Source: Leptospira sp. (GTDB lineage: Bacteria > Spirochaetota > Leptospiria > Leptospirales > Leptospiraceae). From it: a stretch of DNA of 54,661 bases. Below the pieces are notes generated by a model. It saw only the letters and a list, made by a program, of their open reading frames with translations, ran no database searches and had not been told where the DNA came from. Position numbers and translations under genes: made by a program. Below, one piece after another: positions 19,957 to 29,109 of the stretch; the first letter of the stretch is position 1, and each line of letters opens with the position of its first letter. The stretch is from NCBI GenBank assembly GCA_016742255.1, contig JACVCB010000025.1, positions 1-54,661 on the forward strand. Reading direction: 5' to 3'.

Positions 19957-20385
19957 TTAATTCAAAAACCTTACAGAACTTATGATATTGGTTAATTGTT
20001 GGAATAATTCATCTCCCACTTCTTCATCAGAATTGTAAGTTAAGAGGATCATTCTTTCTTTATTTGCCACTAGATAAACCATCCAAACACGGTCTTCTCT
20101 TTGGAATTCGCAAGCCCGAATACTTGATCCTTCGTTATTTTCAAAAACCGCAACTTTCTCTGGGTCGTAATCAATTTCGTGAATTTTGAGATAATTTTCT
20201 AATTCTTTATCAACATCAAAATGTTCGAGTTTTGATTCAAAAGCATATACTTGTAAGGCTCCACCACCTTCAGGATGGAAAAATGCTGGAATTTCTTCTA
20301 CAACCATATGTTCCCAGGTGACTGGAAATAAAAAAGAATACCACCCTTGTGGAGAGCGAAATTGTTTGTACATCGGTTTTGTCAT
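19957..20385 (-). CDS. Conserved hypothetical protein, 142 residues
   Basis: Soluble protein without signal peptide. It opens with FRSPQGWYSFLFPVTWEH and contains GGGALQVYAFES and REDRVWMVYLVANKERMILLTYN, an alternating beta pattern resembling the small Mog1/PsbP-like or DUF3805-like folds in which a short polypeptide is judged by a W-rich start. I do not recognise a function. It is read in the same direction as the AsmA-like gene, 80 bases upstream of it, and divergent from the barrel-like protein at 20433. Confidence 0.6.
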   Translation of the reverse strand: MTKPMYKQFRSPQGWYSFLFPVTWEHMVVEEIPAFFHPEGGGALQVYAFESKLEHFDVDKELENYLKIHEIDYDPEKVAVFENNEGSSIRACEFQREDRVWMVYLVANKERMILLTYNSDEEVGDELFQQLTNIISSVRFLN

Positions 20386-20432
20386 AAGAATTCCCTTTTC
20401 TTTCCAGTAAATCTATGGAGGAATGGCAGTAA

Positions 20433-21437
20433 ATGATTTTCAAATCAAAATGGCAATGGTTGGTTTCGGTTTTATGTTTTGGTAGTTTTTCCCTTTTTCC
20501 CTTACATGCCCAAATCTCTGGGTATGATGTTGCCTATCCTTCTGCTTATTTACTTGGACTGTCATCTCAAGGTGTAGTGAGTTCCAATCCAATGGCAAGT
20601 TTGTATGGGAATACTGCTTTTTTATCATACCAATCCAAACATATGTTAGATGTTTCTACAAATGCCAGTTATGCGAATCCAAACTTTTCTCCTTTGTATT
20701 TATCTGGCGCGGGGTATCTTTCTTTTTCTGAATCACTAGGATTCGGGGTACGTGGAAAACCTGTTTACTTACGTTCGTTTCCAGTAGATGAAAGGTTTTC
20801 TAATTATGCATTCCAAGCATTTGTCAATTGGAAGTTCAATCCTTACGTTTCCTTTGCCATCCAAGTCGGTCCTGGAGTATCTGGGAGACTTGGAGGTTAT
20901 AGTTCCTATTCATGGAATGTTTCTTTTTCCACAGCCATTCAATATGAAAATTTTAGAATTGGGATTTTATTGGAATCACCAGGCACTTATCGATTTGATG
21001 AATACTTAGGGTCAGAACGTTTGAAGGAAAAATTACCAGAAAGGTTAATGTTAGGATTTGGGTATAAATGGAACGATTGGTTGGAATTACAATTGGAAGG
21101 TTCCAGGAAATTTTATGAAAGCACATCAGTTGATTTAAATCATAAATCACAATTTATACCATATCCCGTCAAGACTATGTATTCGGGTAATATCAGTTTG
21201 GCGATTGGAAAAATGGATTCATTTCAGGTTTTAACAGGTGTTGGTCGAGAAATTCGTATGGAACAAAGTTTACGAGGTTTTACGACAGGATCAATCGGAG
21301 TTGCGGTTTCATTATTCCCCAGTTGGTTTGGTGAAGGATTGTTTTATGCAGTTTCTCTCCAAAGGTCTGGCATCAGTATAAAAGAAAGGGATGGAGGAGA
21401 ATCCAGGATGGCCCTACAAGTACAGACACAGTTCTAA
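20433..21437 (+). CDS. Exported protein, probable outer-membrane beta-barrel
   Basis: 334 residues with a signal peptide (WQWLVSVLCFGSFSLFPLHA, cleavage after about residue 27). The mature part alternates aromatic and polar residues in short strands, for example FNPYVSFAIQVGPGVSGRLG and LELQLEGSRKFYES, as in membrane barrels, and ends in ...MALQVQTQF with a C-terminal Phe, typical of BAM substrates. The start of the mature region (NPMASLYGNTAFLSY) recalls PorV/FadL-like proteins. GGAGGA lies about ten bases before the ATG. No specific function recognised. Confidence 0.6.
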   Translation: MIFKSKWQWLVSVLCFGSFSLFPLHAQISGYDVAYPSAYLLGLSSQGVVSSNPMASLYGNTAFLSYQSKHMLDVSTNASYANPNFSPLYLSGAGYLSFSESLGFGVRGKPVYLRSFPVDERFSNYAFQAFVNWKFNPYVSFAIQVGPGVSGRLGGYSSYSWNVSFSTAIQYENFRIGILLESPGTYRFDEYLGSERLKEKLPERLMLGFGYKWNDWLELQLEGSRKFYESTSVDLNHKSQFIPYPVKTMYSGNISLAIGKMDSFQVLTGVGREIRMEQSLRGFTTGSIGVAVSLFPSWFGEGLFYAVSLQRSGISIKERDGGESRMALQVQTQF

Positions 21438-21560
21438 TCAAGAACACCATTTGCTTACAAAATAGGCGTTTTGGTAGTTTTCCATAAACACAGTTTTAAC
21501 GTTTTGTGCAAATTTCGTCCAGTTTGTAGAGAATTATAGGATATTTTTACTTCTTTAGGC

Positions 21561-21592
21561 GAGATGCATCGTCGGTACGATACTTGCATCTC
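21561..21592 (+). promoter_or_regulatory. Leader hairpin before the GAF-SpoIIE gene
   Basis: GAGATGCA (21561-21568) pairs perfectly with TGCATCTC (21585-21592). Inside, TCGT (21569-21572) pairs with ACGA (21577-21580) around a CGGT tetraloop, with a four-base bulge on the 3' side. It lies just before the ribosome binding site GGGAAAGG (21596-21603). It could be an RNA control element or a split operator; function is inferred. Confidence 0.5.
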
Positions 21593-21611
21593 AATGGGAA
21601 AGGTATCCAAT

Positions 21612-23432
21612 ATGGTTGATTTCAAAGTTTCCAAACGAATGCTCGTCAACTTCCGCGGACAGAACAAAGTTGTGGGAGGATTAACAGATAAAGATAAAAT
21701 TGCAATCCTCCTTTATATCTCCAAAGAATTTGCCAATTTAGATAGAGAAGACCAACTCTTTTCAAAAGTCATCCTGATATGCCAGGAAATATTTGAGTCG
21801 GACAACACGACACTTAGGTTATGGGATGGAGAGTTCTTAGTCCCAGTCAAATTTGTCAAAGAAACAGAACCACCTCGCAGGAATTTAAAAATGGGTGAGG
21901 GTTACTCTGGGACAGTATTTGAAACCAAAGAACCAATCCTTGTAAACGATTTGTCCCGTTCTGCTCATTACTTTGATGAAGGGGAAAAAACAAAATCGGT
22001 GATGTGTGTCCCTATCATGCAAAAGGAAGAAATCCTTGGAACTCTCGCTGTTGAAAGTGAAAGGGAAAATTTTTATATCATCGATGACTTGGAAATTCTA
22101 GAAGCTTTAACTTCCCAACTGGCACTTGCCTTGTATGGAGTGCGCTTGATTGAAGGACTCGTCACTGCAAGGGCAAGAGAAGCTGCCATCCTAAACCAAT
22201 TAGAGTGGGATTTGAAAATGGGTCGAAATGTCCAAAGCCAAATCCTACCCCAAGACTTAAGTGCTTGGAATGGAATCTATTTTGCAAGCCATTACGAACC
22301 TATGGCAGAAGTCAGTGGAGATTTAGTCGACATCGTAAGGCAAGGACATTCGTTAACTGCCATTAACATTGATGTATCGGGTCATGGAATTCCAGCAGCT
22401 CTAGTGACAATGGCAATCCACCATCAGTTCCGTCGTTCTGTCATGGCAGGACTTGGTCTCACAGAAATCATGGAAGAGTTAGGCGAAAAATTACGGGAAC
22501 AACTCCCGGAATCTACCTACTTCACTGCCTTTATGGTACGAATTTTTAGCGATTATACTTTTGGTTATGTGAATGCAGGCCACCAACGGATGTTACATTA
22601 CAAAGCTTCCGATGATACCTTCATCCAATATGACACCAAAGGAGTTCCTCTTGGAATTTTGCCAGTTCGCAAAATCGATTATGAGGAAAAACAAGGGAAA
22701 CTCGAGCCTGGTGACTTTTTACTTTTGATCTCAGATGGATTCAGTGAACAAAGAAACCATTTAAAAGATGAGGTAGGAGTTGAGAGAATCCAAACTTGGT
22801 TACATGATGAGAGAGAAAAACTAGTCATTGAAGGAAGGGGAAAAGTCGATTTAAAAAAATTAGCTTCCTCTTTTATCAAACGTTTCCGTACTTACCAAGG
22901 AGAAGTTCCGAATGGAGACGACTTAAGTTTTCTCTTTCTATATTGTGGTGATTCCATTCCTGAAGCATCTCATTACATCCAATTGGCAAAACAATCCAAT
23001 TCCAAGATGAAAATGGAGGAAGCCTACGCCCAAGCTCTCAAAGCATTTAGTATCGATTCTTCCTTAAAAGAGATCTTGGTATTTCTTGGAAAAATGTATT
23101 ACCGAGATGGAAAGTATACAGAGGCAATTCGTTATTTAGAAGAGTATATAAGAACTTCCGGTGATAATACAGCTGCTTCTCATTTTATGATGGGCAGAGC
23201 TTATTACAAAGCTGGGATGATTTCAGAAGCAAAACGGGCGTTAAAGATGGCACTCTCCAGTGACCATAGTTTTGCCAAAGCGAGTATTTTACTTGCACAG
23301 TGTTATTTAAAAGAAAATGCGAAACCAAAAGCGATTAAGGTATTACAACAAGGCGTAAAAAACACACCTCAAAATCTGGAATTAAAAACTTCGCTTTTGA
23401 GATTAGAATCACATACCCAAAAGGTCAGTTAA
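21612..23432 (+). CDS. GAF-SpoIIE (PP2C) phosphatase with TPR tail
   Basis: Cytoplasmic regulator of 606 residues. A GAF sensor domain (about 30-180; GEGYSGTVFETKEPILVNDL, KSVMCVPIMQKEEILGTLAV) is followed by a SpoIIE/RsbU-type PP2C domain (about 210-440; AEVSGDLVDIV, NIDVSGHGIPAALVTM, LISDGFSEQ, NGDDLSFLFLY), which would dephosphorylate STAS anti-sigma-factor antagonists. The tail (about 450-600) has three or four TPR units. I chose ATG 21612 because GGGAAAGG lies eight bases upstream and the hairpin at 21561-21592 makes the earlier ATG 21564 unlikely. amt follows after ten bases. Confidence 0.87.
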   Translation: MVDFKVSKRMLVNFRGQNKVVGGLTDKDKIAILLYISKEFANLDREDQLFSKVILICQEIFESDNTTLRLWDGEFLVPVKFVKETEPPRRNLKMGEGYSGTVFETKEPILVNDLSRSAHYFDEGEKTKSVMCVPIMQKEEILGTLAVESERENFYIIDDLEILEALTSQLALALYGVRLIEGLVTARAREAAILNQLEWDLKMGRNVQSQILPQDLSAWNGIYFASHYEPMAEVSGDLVDIVRQGHSLTAINIDVSGHGIPAALVTMAIHHQFRRSVMAGLGLTEIMEELGEKLREQLPESTYFTAFMVRIFSDYTFGYVNAGHQRMLHYKASDDTFIQYDTKGVPLGILPVRKIDYEEKQGKLEPGDFLLLISDGFSEQRNHLKDEVGVERIQTWLHDEREKLVIEGRGKVDLKKLASSFIKRFRTYQGEVPNGDDLSFLFLYCGDSIPEASHYIQLAKQSNSKMKMEEAYAQALKAFSIDSSLKEILVFLGKMYYRDGKYTEAIRYLEEYIRTSGDNTAASHFMMGRAYYKAGMISEAKRALKMALSSDHSFAKASILLAQCYLKENAKPKAIKVLQQGVKNTPQNLELKTSLLRLESHTQKVS

Positions 23433-23442
23433 GGAACGTTAT

Positions 23443-24870
23443 ATGAGATATTTCGGAGTTTATTTTAGTTTGATAGGATTACTGTTAGTAAGTAATGTAT
23501 TTGCGGAAACAGTCGTTACCCCTGACAAAGATAGTTTGGAATCACTTGCCAAGGAAATGGCAGAGATCAAAACCTCACTGGCAGAGACAAAACTGGCATT
23601 GGAAACCACAAAACAAGAAGCAAATTGGGTGTGGACGTGTATTGCTGCCTTCCTTGTATTTTTTATGCAAGCTGGTTTTGCCTATGTGGAAGCGGGATTC
23701 ACACGTGCTAAAAATGCAGTGAACATTCTCATGAAAAACTTTTCCGACTTAACAGTGGGAGCCATAGCGTATTGGCTCATTGGTTTTTCAATTATGTTTG
23801 GTCCACAAATTGTGAGTGGATTTGGAATTGGTCTGCCATCATTTGCAGAATCTCTCATCAATGCAGAGGATGGAAGTATGGATCCATCCAAGTATACATT
23901 TTTTATCTTCCAGATTGTATTTGCTGCCACAGCCGCAACGATTGTTTCCGGAGCAATGGCAGAACGTACAAAATTTTCAGCATATCTGATTTTCTCTGTG
24001 GTGATCACTGCTTTCATTTATCCCGTGTTTGGTTCTTTTGCTTGGGGGAGTTTACTTGGGATCTCAACAGGTTTTCTCGAAACATTAGGACTTGGTGGTG
24101 GAGAAGGAGTTGGGTTTCATGATTTTGCTGGGTCAACAGTTGTTCATAGCATCGGAGCATGGGCAGGGCTTGCAGGTGCAATCGTAGTTGGACCACGTAT
24201 GGGTAAGTTCCAATCCGATGGTCGTGTGTATCCGATTCTTGGTCACAATATGTCGATGGCAGCACTAGGTGTTTTTATTTTATGGTTTGGATGGTTTGGC
24301 TTTAACCCTGGTTCGACGACATCGATCGAAGGGGGAAGTTTTGCCAAAATTGCTGTTGTGACACATATGGCAGCTTGTGCCGGTGCTATCAGTGCTATGG
24401 TTCTCACATGGTATTTATTCAAAAAACCAGAAATTGGACTCACGTTAAATGGTGGTCTAGCAGGACTTGTTGCGATCACTGCACCTTGTGATAATGTCAG
24501 TATCTTCGGTGCCGTTCTCATTGGACTTGTGGCAGGAGTCCTTGTCATCATTTCCGTTCTTTTTTTAGACAAACAAAGGATTGATGACCCTGTGGGTGCA
24601 GTATCCGTTCATGGTGTATGTGGTGCTTGGGGGACTTTGGCCTATGGACTTTTTAGTCACGATACAGGCTTATTTTATGGAGCCGGTTTTGCCCAATTTG
24701 CTGCACAGGCAATCGGTGTTGTGACTGCATTTTTCTGGGCATTTCCCGTGAGCCTTTTGGTATTTTATTTGATCAAAAAGACGGTTGGCCTTCGGGTTTC
24801 GGAAGAAGAAGAATTGTTAGGATTGGATATTTTGGAACACGGGAACGAGGCTTACCCCGTTTCGAAATAG
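23443..24870 (+). CDS. amt: Ammonium transporter with N-terminal coiled segment
   Basis: Amt/Mep/Rh channel with 11 predicted membrane helices. The pore twin-His pair is present: about His234 in STVVHSIGAWAG and about His390 in VSVHGVCGAWG; family motifs FMQAGFAYVEAGFTRAKN and GFGIGLPSF precede them. Before the first channel helix is a signal peptide (about 1-21) and a charged, helical segment (28-58; DSLESLAKEMAEIKTSLAET), which looks like a short coiled coil outside the membrane. 475 residues. No glnK/glnB gene is adjacent. A hairpin follows the stop. Confidence 0.94.
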   Translation: MRYFGVYFSLIGLLLVSNVFAETVVTPDKDSLESLAKEMAEIKTSLAETKLALETTKQEANWVWTCIAAFLVFFMQAGFAYVEAGFTRAKNAVNILMKNFSDLTVGAIAYWLIGFSIMFGPQIVSGFGIGLPSFAESLINAEDGSMDPSKYTFFIFQIVFAATAATIVSGAMAERTKFSAYLIFSVVITAFIYPVFGSFAWGSLLGISTGFLETLGLGGGEGVGFHDFAGSTVVHSIGAWAGLAGAIVVGPRMGKFQSDGRVYPILGHNMSMAALGVFILWFGWFGFNPGSTTSIEGGSFAKIAVVTHMAACAGAISAMVLTWYLFKKPEIGLTLNGGLAGLVAITAPCDNVSIFGAVLIGLVAGVLVIISVLFLDKQRIDDPVGAVSVHGVCGAWGTLAYGLFSHDTGLFYGAGFAQFAAQAIGVVTAFFWAFPVSLLVFYLIKKTVGLRVSEEEELLGLDILEHGNEAYPVSK

Positions 24871-24876
24871 TCCTTG

Positions 24877-24909
24877 ACCCTAGATTTTCTCTATGGGGAA
24901 GTCTAGGGT
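24877..24909 (+). terminator. Hairpin behind amt, overlapping the start region of the lipoprotein gene
   Basis: ACCCTAGA (24877-24884) pairs perfectly with TCTAGGGT (24902-24909), and the inner bases extend the stem with G-T pairs. T-rich sequence follows (from 24911). It fits an intrinsic terminator for amt but also covers the only plausible ribosome binding site (GGGGAAG, 24895-24901) of the next gene, so it may instead gate its translation. Confidence 0.5.
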
Positions 24910-25548
24910 GTGTTTCGTTTTTTTCTATTTTTACTCCTTTTCTGTTATGGTTGTTTTGAATACGAGGAGACCATTCTCTTTCGTAAAATGAGTTCTGGAA
25001 CGGTTGAAATTACTTACACCGTTCCACTTAAAAAGGATTCTAACGAATCCCTAATTAAATTTTTACCCACTTCGAAAGAAGAAATCCTAACATCTGTTAA
25101 AAAGAAATCGAATAACAATTTACAAGTAAGAGATTTTACGTTTCGAGAATTAGAAAAATCAGAAACAACGGATATGTATTTCAAACGAAAAGGAAAAGTT
25201 TCTTATAAATTGGACTTTGAAGATCCCGTTCATCTTGAAGGTGTTCTTATTGGTACATTTTCGATCAAACAAAAACCAAGATCTTTGACTGTCAAACGTG
25301 ACTTCCCGAATCTCACGGACAATGCAATTCTTGATTCCAGTGCTGGAGAGAAAAAAATCATATCGGAAACATCACGGTTGTTAAGGGAAGGAAAAATCCA
25401 ATTCAAAGTTTTGTTTCCCAAGGATTCTGAATGTAGTTCGAATCGTGGTTTTATTGGACTTGGAAATTTAGTCTACCAAATCCCTTTACAAGAAACGTTA
25501 GAAAATCCAGATACAAAAACCTGGGAATACAAAATCCGCTTTTTTTAA
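24910..25548 (+). CDS. Probable lipoprotein, unknown function
   Basis: 212 residues. The N-terminus MFRFFLFLLLFCYGC is a hydrophobic signal ending in a lipobox-like sequence with Cys15 as the lipidated residue. The mature part begins FEYEETILFRKMSSGTVEIT and has regular beta pattern up to the C-terminal TWEYKIRFF. This layout is common among leptospiral surface or periplasmic lipoproteins. The start is a GTG at 24910 abutting a hairpin (24877-24909); the ribosome binding site would lie inside it. It ends one base from the end of mqnA on the other strand. Confidence 0.6.
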   Translation: MFRFFLFLLLFCYGCFEYEETILFRKMSSGTVEITYTVPLKKDSNESLIKFLPTSKEEILTSVKKKSNNNLQVRDFTFRELEKSETTDMYFKRKGKVSYKLDFEDPVHLEGVLIGTFSIKQKPRSLTVKRDFPNLTDNAILDSSAGEKKIISETSRLLREGKIQFKVLFPKDSECSSNRGFIGLGNLVYQIPLQETLENPDTKTWEYKIRFF

Positions 25549-25549
25549 A

Positions 25550-26296
25550 TTAGAGTAGGCTTAATCCTTTTGCGGTTTCAATGAATAAGGCAAACCCATC
25601 TAAATTTTTTTTCTCAGGGATATAATGTAACTCTTGTTTGAGATAACGCTCTGTTATGGCGATGGGAAGCCGTTTTTCTTCACTGATGATGGTTGGAAGT
25701 TCTTTCAGTCCATACTCAAGTGCTTTTAAAAAGATTTGGTTGTCCCATTCTTTTCCCTTCGGATAAGCCCAAAATGCAAAGCAAAAATAAAGTCCTGTGA
25801 TTCGATTCCACCATTCGGCAAGGTCAATGGCGCGGTATCCATCGATAGGTGTTTGCAAAAGGGCATGGTCTCCAAATAATAAATGGGAACCAATCCCTGA
25901 ATCCATCATTTTGGAAATTTCCTTTGCGTCAGTTGGGATCACTTCTATTTTTTTCCCATATTCCAAATGGAATAAACATTGTAATAGACATACACTGGAT
26001 CTGGAACCTTTGTCTGTATAAACTACATTGGGAATCCCGGGTTCCATTTGATTTTGAAAGAACAAAACAGAACGAACAACATCACGAGCACAAACTCCTA
26101 CAATCTTTGTGTAATCAAATTGGTCCTTGTTTCGTTCACATTCAATGGAAGAAACAAGGGCACAGTCGAGTTCTCCCTGTTTGAGTAGTTCAATGAGGAC
26201 ACTTGGGTTCTCGTACACAGGGGTAAATTCAGGAGACTTTTCAAAATAAAGGGTAAGTGGACGCGCATTTAGGTGTTTTACGATACCAATCTTCAA
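25550..26296 (-). CDS. mqnA: Chorismate dehydratase (menaquinone, futalosine route)
   Basis: MqnA/MqnD-type periplasmic-binding fold enzyme that dehydrates chorismate to 3-[(1-carboxyvinyl)oxy]benzoate, the first step of the futalosine pathway. It starts KIGIVKHLNARPLTLYF, then GELDCALVSSIECERN, YTDKGSRSSVCLLQC, DHALLQT and the WAYPKGKEW region. 248 residues, no signal peptide, as expected for the cytoplasmic enzyme. No other mqn gene lies in the window. It is divergent from cheR. Confidence 0.82.
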   Translation of the reverse strand: MKIGIVKHLNARPLTLYFEKSPEFTPVYENPSVLIELLKQGELDCALVSSIECERNKDQFDYTKIVGVCARDVVRSVLFFQNQMEPGIPNVVYTDKGSRSSVCLLQCLFHLEYGKKIEVIPTDAKEISKMMDSGIGSHLLFGDHALLQTPIDGYRAIDLAEWWNRITGLYFCFAFWAYPKGKEWDNQIFLKALEYGLKELPTIISEEKRLPIAITERYLKQELHYIPEKKNLDGFALFIETAKGLSLL

Positions 26297-26366
26297 GAAG
26301 CTACCTCCATTGGAAAAAACAACTTGTCAGAATCAAAAAACTCTGTTGAATCTTCGTGAGGGCAAA

Positions 26367-27227
26367 TTGGACTTTCGAACATCTTTAAACACAATCGGTG
26401 ATGCCGAGTTTGAATTCATCAAAAATTTAGTGTACAAACAAGCAGGAATTTTCCTTGCTCCGCACAAAAAAATCATGGTGCAGTCCAGACTTAACGCGAG
26501 GTTACGTACACTCGGAATCCAAAGTTTTGAGGATTACGTGGCTAAACTCAAAATGGATCAAAATTTTGCGACCCAAGAGATGCAAGAACTCATCAATCGC
26601 ATAACAACGAATAAAACTGATTTTTTTCGTGAGAACCACCACTTTGAATTTTTAAAAAATGATTATTTCCCTCAGCTGGAAAAAGAAGCCGCCGAATCGG
26701 GGACAGCAAAAACCTTACGGATCTGGTGTTCTGCATCCTCCACAGGAGAGGAACCTTATTCGATTGCAATCACTGTGTATGATTATTTTCAAAACAAACC
26801 AGGTTGGAATTGTAAAATTTATGCATCAGACATTGATACCCAAGTACTCACCACTGCCAAAAAAGGTGTGTACCGGGATGATCGATTGGAACCAGTTTCC
26901 GAAACATTGAAGAAAAAACACTTCAACCAATTCACTGAAAAAGACCATGTCTTTTATGAAGTAAAACCTCACTTAAAGGCACTGGTTGACTTTCGTCAAA
27001 TTAACCTATTGCATTTTCCTTTTCCCATCACAGACAAACTCGACTTAATCTTTTGCAGGAATGTTGTGATTTATTTTGACAAACCAACTCAAAAAACATT
27101 GTTCCAGAATTTTGAAGTCAGTTTAAAACCAAAAGGGTATTTGATTTTAGGACATTCCGAGACAATGTTTGGAATCTCTGACCAATTCAAATTTTTGGGT
27201 CATACGATTTACCAGAAAAAAGTGTAA
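26367..27227 (+). CDS. cheR: Chemotaxis protein methyltransferase CheR
   Basis: S-adenosylmethionine-dependent methyltransferase that methylates glutamates of chemoreceptors. The N-terminal helical domain (EFEFIKNLVYKQAGIFLAPH) is followed by the SAM domain with RIWCSASSTGEEPYSIAIT, IYASDIDTQVL, DLIFCRNVVIYFDK and LGHSETMFG. I use TTG 26367, with GAGGG five bases upstream; a TTG at 26310 would add 19 residues but lacks a ribosome binding site and leaves only 13 bases to divergent mqnA. No other chemotaxis gene is adjacent. It ends five bases from the HIT gene. Confidence 0.88.
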   Translation: MDFRTSLNTIGDAEFEFIKNLVYKQAGIFLAPHKKIMVQSRLNARLRTLGIQSFEDYVAKLKMDQNFATQEMQELINRITTNKTDFFRENHHFEFLKNDYFPQLEKEAAESGTAKTLRIWCSASSTGEEPYSIAITVYDYFQNKPGWNCKIYASDIDTQVLTTAKKGVYRDDRLEPVSETLKKKHFNQFTEKDHVFYEVKPHLKALVDFRQINLLHFPFPITDKLDLIFCRNVVIYFDKPTQKTLFQNFEVSLKPKGYLILGHSETMFGISDQFKFLGHTIYQKKV

Positions 27228-27232
27228 GGGGT

Positions 27233-27748
27233 TTACGTTTCTTCCTTCGACCAAAGAGTTTTTAGGTCTTCCCACATTTGATAGGGTTCATAAATGACGA
27301 TCCTTGTATTGGAGAGAACATCTAAAAATCCTGCTTCATTGGGAAACCTAGGAACAATGTGCTCATGGATGTGAGGAATGGATCCTCCGCTGTTTTTTCC
27401 AAGGTTGTATCCAGTGTTAAAACCTTGTACCTTCCATTGTTTTTCTAAAATCCTCATGGTTTTTTGGGTGAGAACGTGGATGTCCAAAGCCTCTTCATTC
27501 GTAAGTTCCAAATAACTGATGATATGGCGTTTTGGGAATATGATGATATGTCCAGGATTGTACGGAAATAAATTGATGGATACGATGGAAAGCTCTGTTT
27601 CTGCAATCGTTAAGTTGGGGACGATTTCGTTTTTGTCTCTGACACCACAAAGGATACATTCCACATTGGGTCTGTCGCCTTTGGCATAACCTAATTTGCC
27701 AACGCTAAAGAGGTTTTTTCGTAAGGAATGTTCTTCATAGGAACTCAT
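27233..27748 (-). CDS. HIT-family nucleotide hydrolase/transferase
   Basis: Histidine-triad protein, 171 residues from ATG 27748 (a TTG at 27787 would add 13). The catalytic HIHEH is in [15 protein letters not shown], preceded by the family's [13 protein letters not shown] strand. The N-terminal part has CILC-x-V-R-D (about 30-37), a pair of cysteines seen in HIT proteins that bind zinc with the active-site half. Likely acts on adenosine dinucleotides or nucleoside phosphoramidates in the cytoplasm. Divergent from rsmH. Confidence 0.85.
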   Translation of the reverse strand: MSSYEEHSLRKNLFSVGKLGYAKGDRPNVECILCGVRDKNEIVPNLTIAETELSIVSINLFPYNPGHIIIFPKRHIISYLELTNEEALDIHVLTQKTMRILEKQWKVQGFNTGYNLGKNSGGSIPHIHEHIVPRFPNEAGFLDVLSNTRIVIYEPYQMWEDLKTLWSKEET

Positions 27749-27820
27749 GGATACTTTCAATCTCAGAGAAGGATTAAAGGATTGCAAGGATTTTGACAGC
27801 TATACAGTAAGAAAGTAACA

Positions 27821-28765
27821 GTGTTAGAATCTCCCCACATACCGGTCCTTCCGAACGAAGTCATTTCCTTATTACAACTGGCACAAAATCCAAAACCAAT
27901 GTGGTTTTTGGATGGGACAGCTGGAGAGGGTGGTCATTCCAAACTGATCTTAAAAACCTTCCCTGAAGCAAAACTCATCCTCATTGACCGTGATGCCGTC
28001 ATGTTAGAACGGGCAAAAAAAGAAATCCAAAAGGAAATTGGCTCTTTAGATCGGGTACACGCCTTTCAGATGAACTTTTCAGAAGTGGACAGGACCTTAC
28101 TGGAAGAAGTGGGGTGTTCAGGACTTGACGGAGCTCTCGTAGATTTAGGAGTTTCACTTTTCCATTTTCTACATTCAGGGAGAGGGTTTACCTTTAAAAA
28201 CGAAGAACCTTTGGATATGCGCCTCGAACCACAAGTAGGCCAAAAAACAGCTGCCGATGTTGTGAATTATAGTTCTGTCTTACATTTAAAAAAGGTATTT
28301 TGGGAATACGGAGAAGAACGTTGGGCCCTAAAAATCGCAAATAACATCGTACAGTCGAGACACAAAAAAAAATTCGAAACCAACACTGATCTTGTGAAAC
28401 TCGTGGAAGCATCTATCCCTAGAAAATTTTGGCCAAAGGAATCACATCCTGCGACTCGTATTTTCCAAGCGTTACGAATTGAAGTGAACGAAGAATTAGT
28501 CCATGCAGAAAAGGGAATTCGTACACTTGCAAACTGCCTACAATTGGGGGGAGTTCTATCTTGTATTTCATTCCATTCTTTGGAAGACAGAATTGTGAAA
28601 TGGACATTCCGGGACTTAAAAGCAACAGACGAATTTGAAATCCTTACCAAAAAACCGATCTTACCAACGGACCAGGAAATCAAAGAAAACAGAGCCTCGC
28701 GGTCAGCAAAATTAAGAGGTCTTCGAAAAATTGAACCGATAAAAGAAAGTAGATGGGAAAAATAA
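27821..28765 (+). CDS. rsmH: 16S rRNA (cytosine-1402-N4)-methyltransferase
   Basis: Methylates C1402 in the ribosomal decoding centre; formerly MraW. Visible are [10 protein letters not shown], the SAM site [51 protein letters not shown] and [12 protein letters not shown]. 314 residues from a GTG start. First gene of the cell-wall cluster; mraZ, the usual gene before it, is absent and the HIT gene is divergent instead. Its end overlaps the ftsL-like gene by 13 bases. Confidence 0.95.
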   Translation: MLESPHIPVLPNEVISLLQLAQNPKPMWFLDGTAGEGGHSKLILKTFPEAKLILIDRDAVMLERAKKEIQKEIGSLDRVHAFQMNFSEVDRTLLEEVGCSGLDGALVDLGVSLFHFLHSGRGFTFKNEEPLDMRLEPQVGQKTAADVVNYSSVLHLKKVFWEYGEERWALKIANNIVQSRHKKKFETNTDLVKLVEASIPRKFWPKESHPATRIFQALRIEVNEELVHAEKGIRTLANCLQLGGVLSCISFHSLEDRIVKWTFRDLKATDEFEILTKKPILPTDQEIKENRASRSAKLRGLRKIEPIKESRWEK

Positions 28766-29109
28766 CCTTATCATTCAAATCATTCCCCAAAATGGTTTTC
28801 GAATTTTTGGAACCTCTCCAAGGACTCGTTTTGTTGTTCCCATTTTTAGGATTTTTTTTCTTCCATGTTTGGCAAGGTTTGGAAAAAGCCAAGTTACAAA
28901 GGTTTATCCATGAAAGGACAACCACCAAAGAAGAGTTAAAGCGAAAGAATGACGAATTAAAAATTGGAATTGTATCATATACATCAGCAGAACGAATTGA
29001 AACATTGTATAGAAGGACATATCAATTTTTACCCATCAGTCTTGGCAATCGAACTGTTACAATCGAACTACCACCAATTCCTGAATCACCAGCTAAGTCA
29101 AATCCATGA
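28753..29109 (+). CDS. FtsL-like division protein
   Basis: 118 residues: short cytoplasmic start, one membrane helix (about 24-42, [17 protein letters not shown]), then a heptad-rich periplasmic helix ([20 protein letters not shown]) and a Pro-rich end. Sequence similarity to known FtsL is not evident to me; the call rests on topology and on the place between rsmH and the mur genes, where ftsL always sits. FtsL forms a coiled coil with FtsB and activates FtsWI. The TGA overlaps the murE ATG. Confidence 0.6.
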   Translation: MGKITLSFKSFPKMVFEFLEPLQGLVLLFPFLGFFFFHVWQGLEKAKLQRFIHERTTTKEELKRKNDELKIGIVSYTSAERIETLYRRTYQFLPISLGNRTVTIELPPIPESPAKSNP

